The notes under the pieces were generated by a model, which saw only the letters and a list, made by a program, of their open reading frames with translations, did no database searches and was not told the DNA's origin. From Pseudolabrys sp. (GTDB lineage: Bacteria; Pseudomonadota; Alphaproteobacteria; Rhizobiales; Xanthobacteraceae), in assembly GCA_026125925.1 (NCBI GenBank), contig JAHCKF010000272.1:1-5075 (forward strand): DNA of 5,075 nt, read 5' to 3'. The translations under genes were made by a program, and so were the position numbers. Shown here in pieces: positions 4,245 through 5,075 of this stretch; the stretch's first letter is position 1, and every line of letters begins with the position of its first letter.

Positions 4245-5075
4245 ATGAACGTCGATCACCTTCTCTATAGGCTGGCGCTGGCGCTCGGTATCGGCCTGCT
4301 GGTCGGACTCGAGCGCGGCTGGAAGACGCGGGACATGCAGCCCGGCACGCGCGCGGCCGGCGTGCGCACCTTCACGTTGTGCGGTCTGCTCGGCGGCATC
4401 GTCGCGGCGCTGGCGCAGGCAATGGATTCGCCGGTTGGCGGCGGTTTGGTGCTCGGCTTCGGCTTTGCCGTCTATGCCGCGATTTTCGCAATCCTGCAGC
4501 GCGACGCCGACCGTGCCGGCGGCAGCTATTCGGCGACGACCATCGTCGCGGGATTGCTCACTTTCATGCTCGGCGCCTACGCGGTCATCGGCGACATGCG
4601 CATCGCCGCGGCGGTGGCGGTGGCGGCGACCGGCGTGCTGGCGATCCGCTCGGAGATTCACGGCTGGATCAAGCGCATCACCTGGCCGGAGCTGCGTTCG
4701 GCGTTGGTGTTGCTGGCGATGACTTGCATCATCCTGCCGATCGTTCCGGATATGACCATCGGCGGTGCGAACGGCGTCAATCCGCGCGAGGTCTGGCTGA
4801 TCGCCATTGTTCTCGCCGGCGTGTCGTTCCTCGGTTACGTCGCGGTCAAGGCGCTCGGCTCCGAGCGCGGCATCCTGTTCGGCGCCATTGCGGGCGGTCT
4901 GGTGTCATCGACCGCGGTCACGGTGACCAGCGCACGGCGCGCCGTGTCCGGGGATGCGCGGCCCGCGCTGCTGGCAGCCGGTGTGGCGCTGGCGACGGCG
5001 GTGTCATTCCTCCGCGTCATCGCCATCGCCGCGGCGTTGCAGCCAAGCCTTTTGCCGCTGACCGCGCCGGCCCTG
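4245..5075 (+). CDS. MgtC/SapB-DUF4010 family membrane protein, N-terminal part
   Basis: This is 277 codons of a multi-pass inner-membrane protein that runs off the right edge still open. Residues 8-26 (RLALALGIGLLVGLERGWK region) carry the GLERGW motif of MgtC/SapB-like N-terminal domains, followed by the characteristic G39-V-R-T-F-T-L-C-G-L-L-G-G segment. After about residue 160 the sequence changes to a DUF4010-like domain: LPIVPD, then NPREVW, then G205-S-E-R-G and GGLVSSTAVTVTSARR at 217-232. Full-length members are about 410-430 residues, so roughly two thirds is visible. The family is not biochemically settled; MgtC itself is linked to growth at low magnesium and virulence in Salmonella, but this two-domain type should not be given that role by name alone. 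The ATG at 4245 starts the typical N terminus; it lacks a good ribosome binding site. A TTG at 4212 is in frame but would add an Arg-rich, family-unlike leader. Confidence 0.9.
   Translation, partial: MNVDHLLYRLALALGIGLLVGLERGWKTRDMQPGTRAAGVRTFTLCGLLGGIVAALAQAMDSPVGGGLVLGFGFAVYAAIFAILQRDADRAGGSYSATTIVAGLLTFMLGAYAVIGDMRIAAAVAVAATGVLAIRSEIHGWIKRITWPELRSALVLLAMTCIILPIVPDMTIGGANGVNPREVWLIAIVLAGVSFLGYVAVKALGSERGILFGAIAGGLVSSTAVTVTSARRAVSGDARPALLAAGVALATAVSFLRVIAIAAALQPSLLPLTAPAL

Noticed and set aside
4049..4246. 65-codon minus-strand frame in the gap before the MgtC-like gene
   Set aside because: It has no family resemblance, and its start overlaps the MgtC-like start. It could be a degraded remnant, but nothing in the sequence shows this.

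Overview
The window reads as an ordinary chromosomal stretch from a high-GC alphaproteobacterium. A member of the Hyphomicrobiales (Bradyrhizobium, Rhodopseudomonas, Xanthobacteraceae or similar) is the best guess. This rests on the strong G/C bias at third codon positions, the mix of protein families, and the style of the small Ala/Pro-rich and 60-residue membrane proteins. The genus cannot be fixed from the sequence alone.

Layout from left to right: the N-terminal part of a short-chain dehydrogenase/reductase (minus strand, cut by the left edge); a 60-residue membrane protein (plus); a perfect hairpin between convergent stops; a single-pass membrane protein with a Pro/Ala/Thr-rich tail (minus); a divergent regulatory gap; an EamA/DMT-type transporter (plus) followed 78 bases later by a VC0807-like membrane protein (plus); a PaaI-type hotdog thioesterase (minus), whose stop is 4 bases from the stop of the VC0807-like gene; a strong intrinsic terminator; a 1-Cys peroxiredoxin of the PRDX6 type (minus); a divergent gap of about 290 bases; and the first 277 codons of an MgtC/SapB-DUF4010 membrane protein (plus, cut by the right edge).

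The genes do not form one obvious pathway. Five of the eight are membrane proteins. The EamA and VC0807-like genes may share a transcript. The thioesterase lies downstream of the peroxiredoxin on the same strand, but a textbook terminator separates them, so it is probably expressed from its own promoter or by read-through. There are no tRNA or rRNA genes, insertion sequences, CRISPR arrays, phage genes or attachment sites. I found no convincing sign of a new biological system. The points worth a second look are the two uncharacterised small membrane proteins, the tight convergent gene ends, and possible regulatory symmetry in front of the EamA gene.
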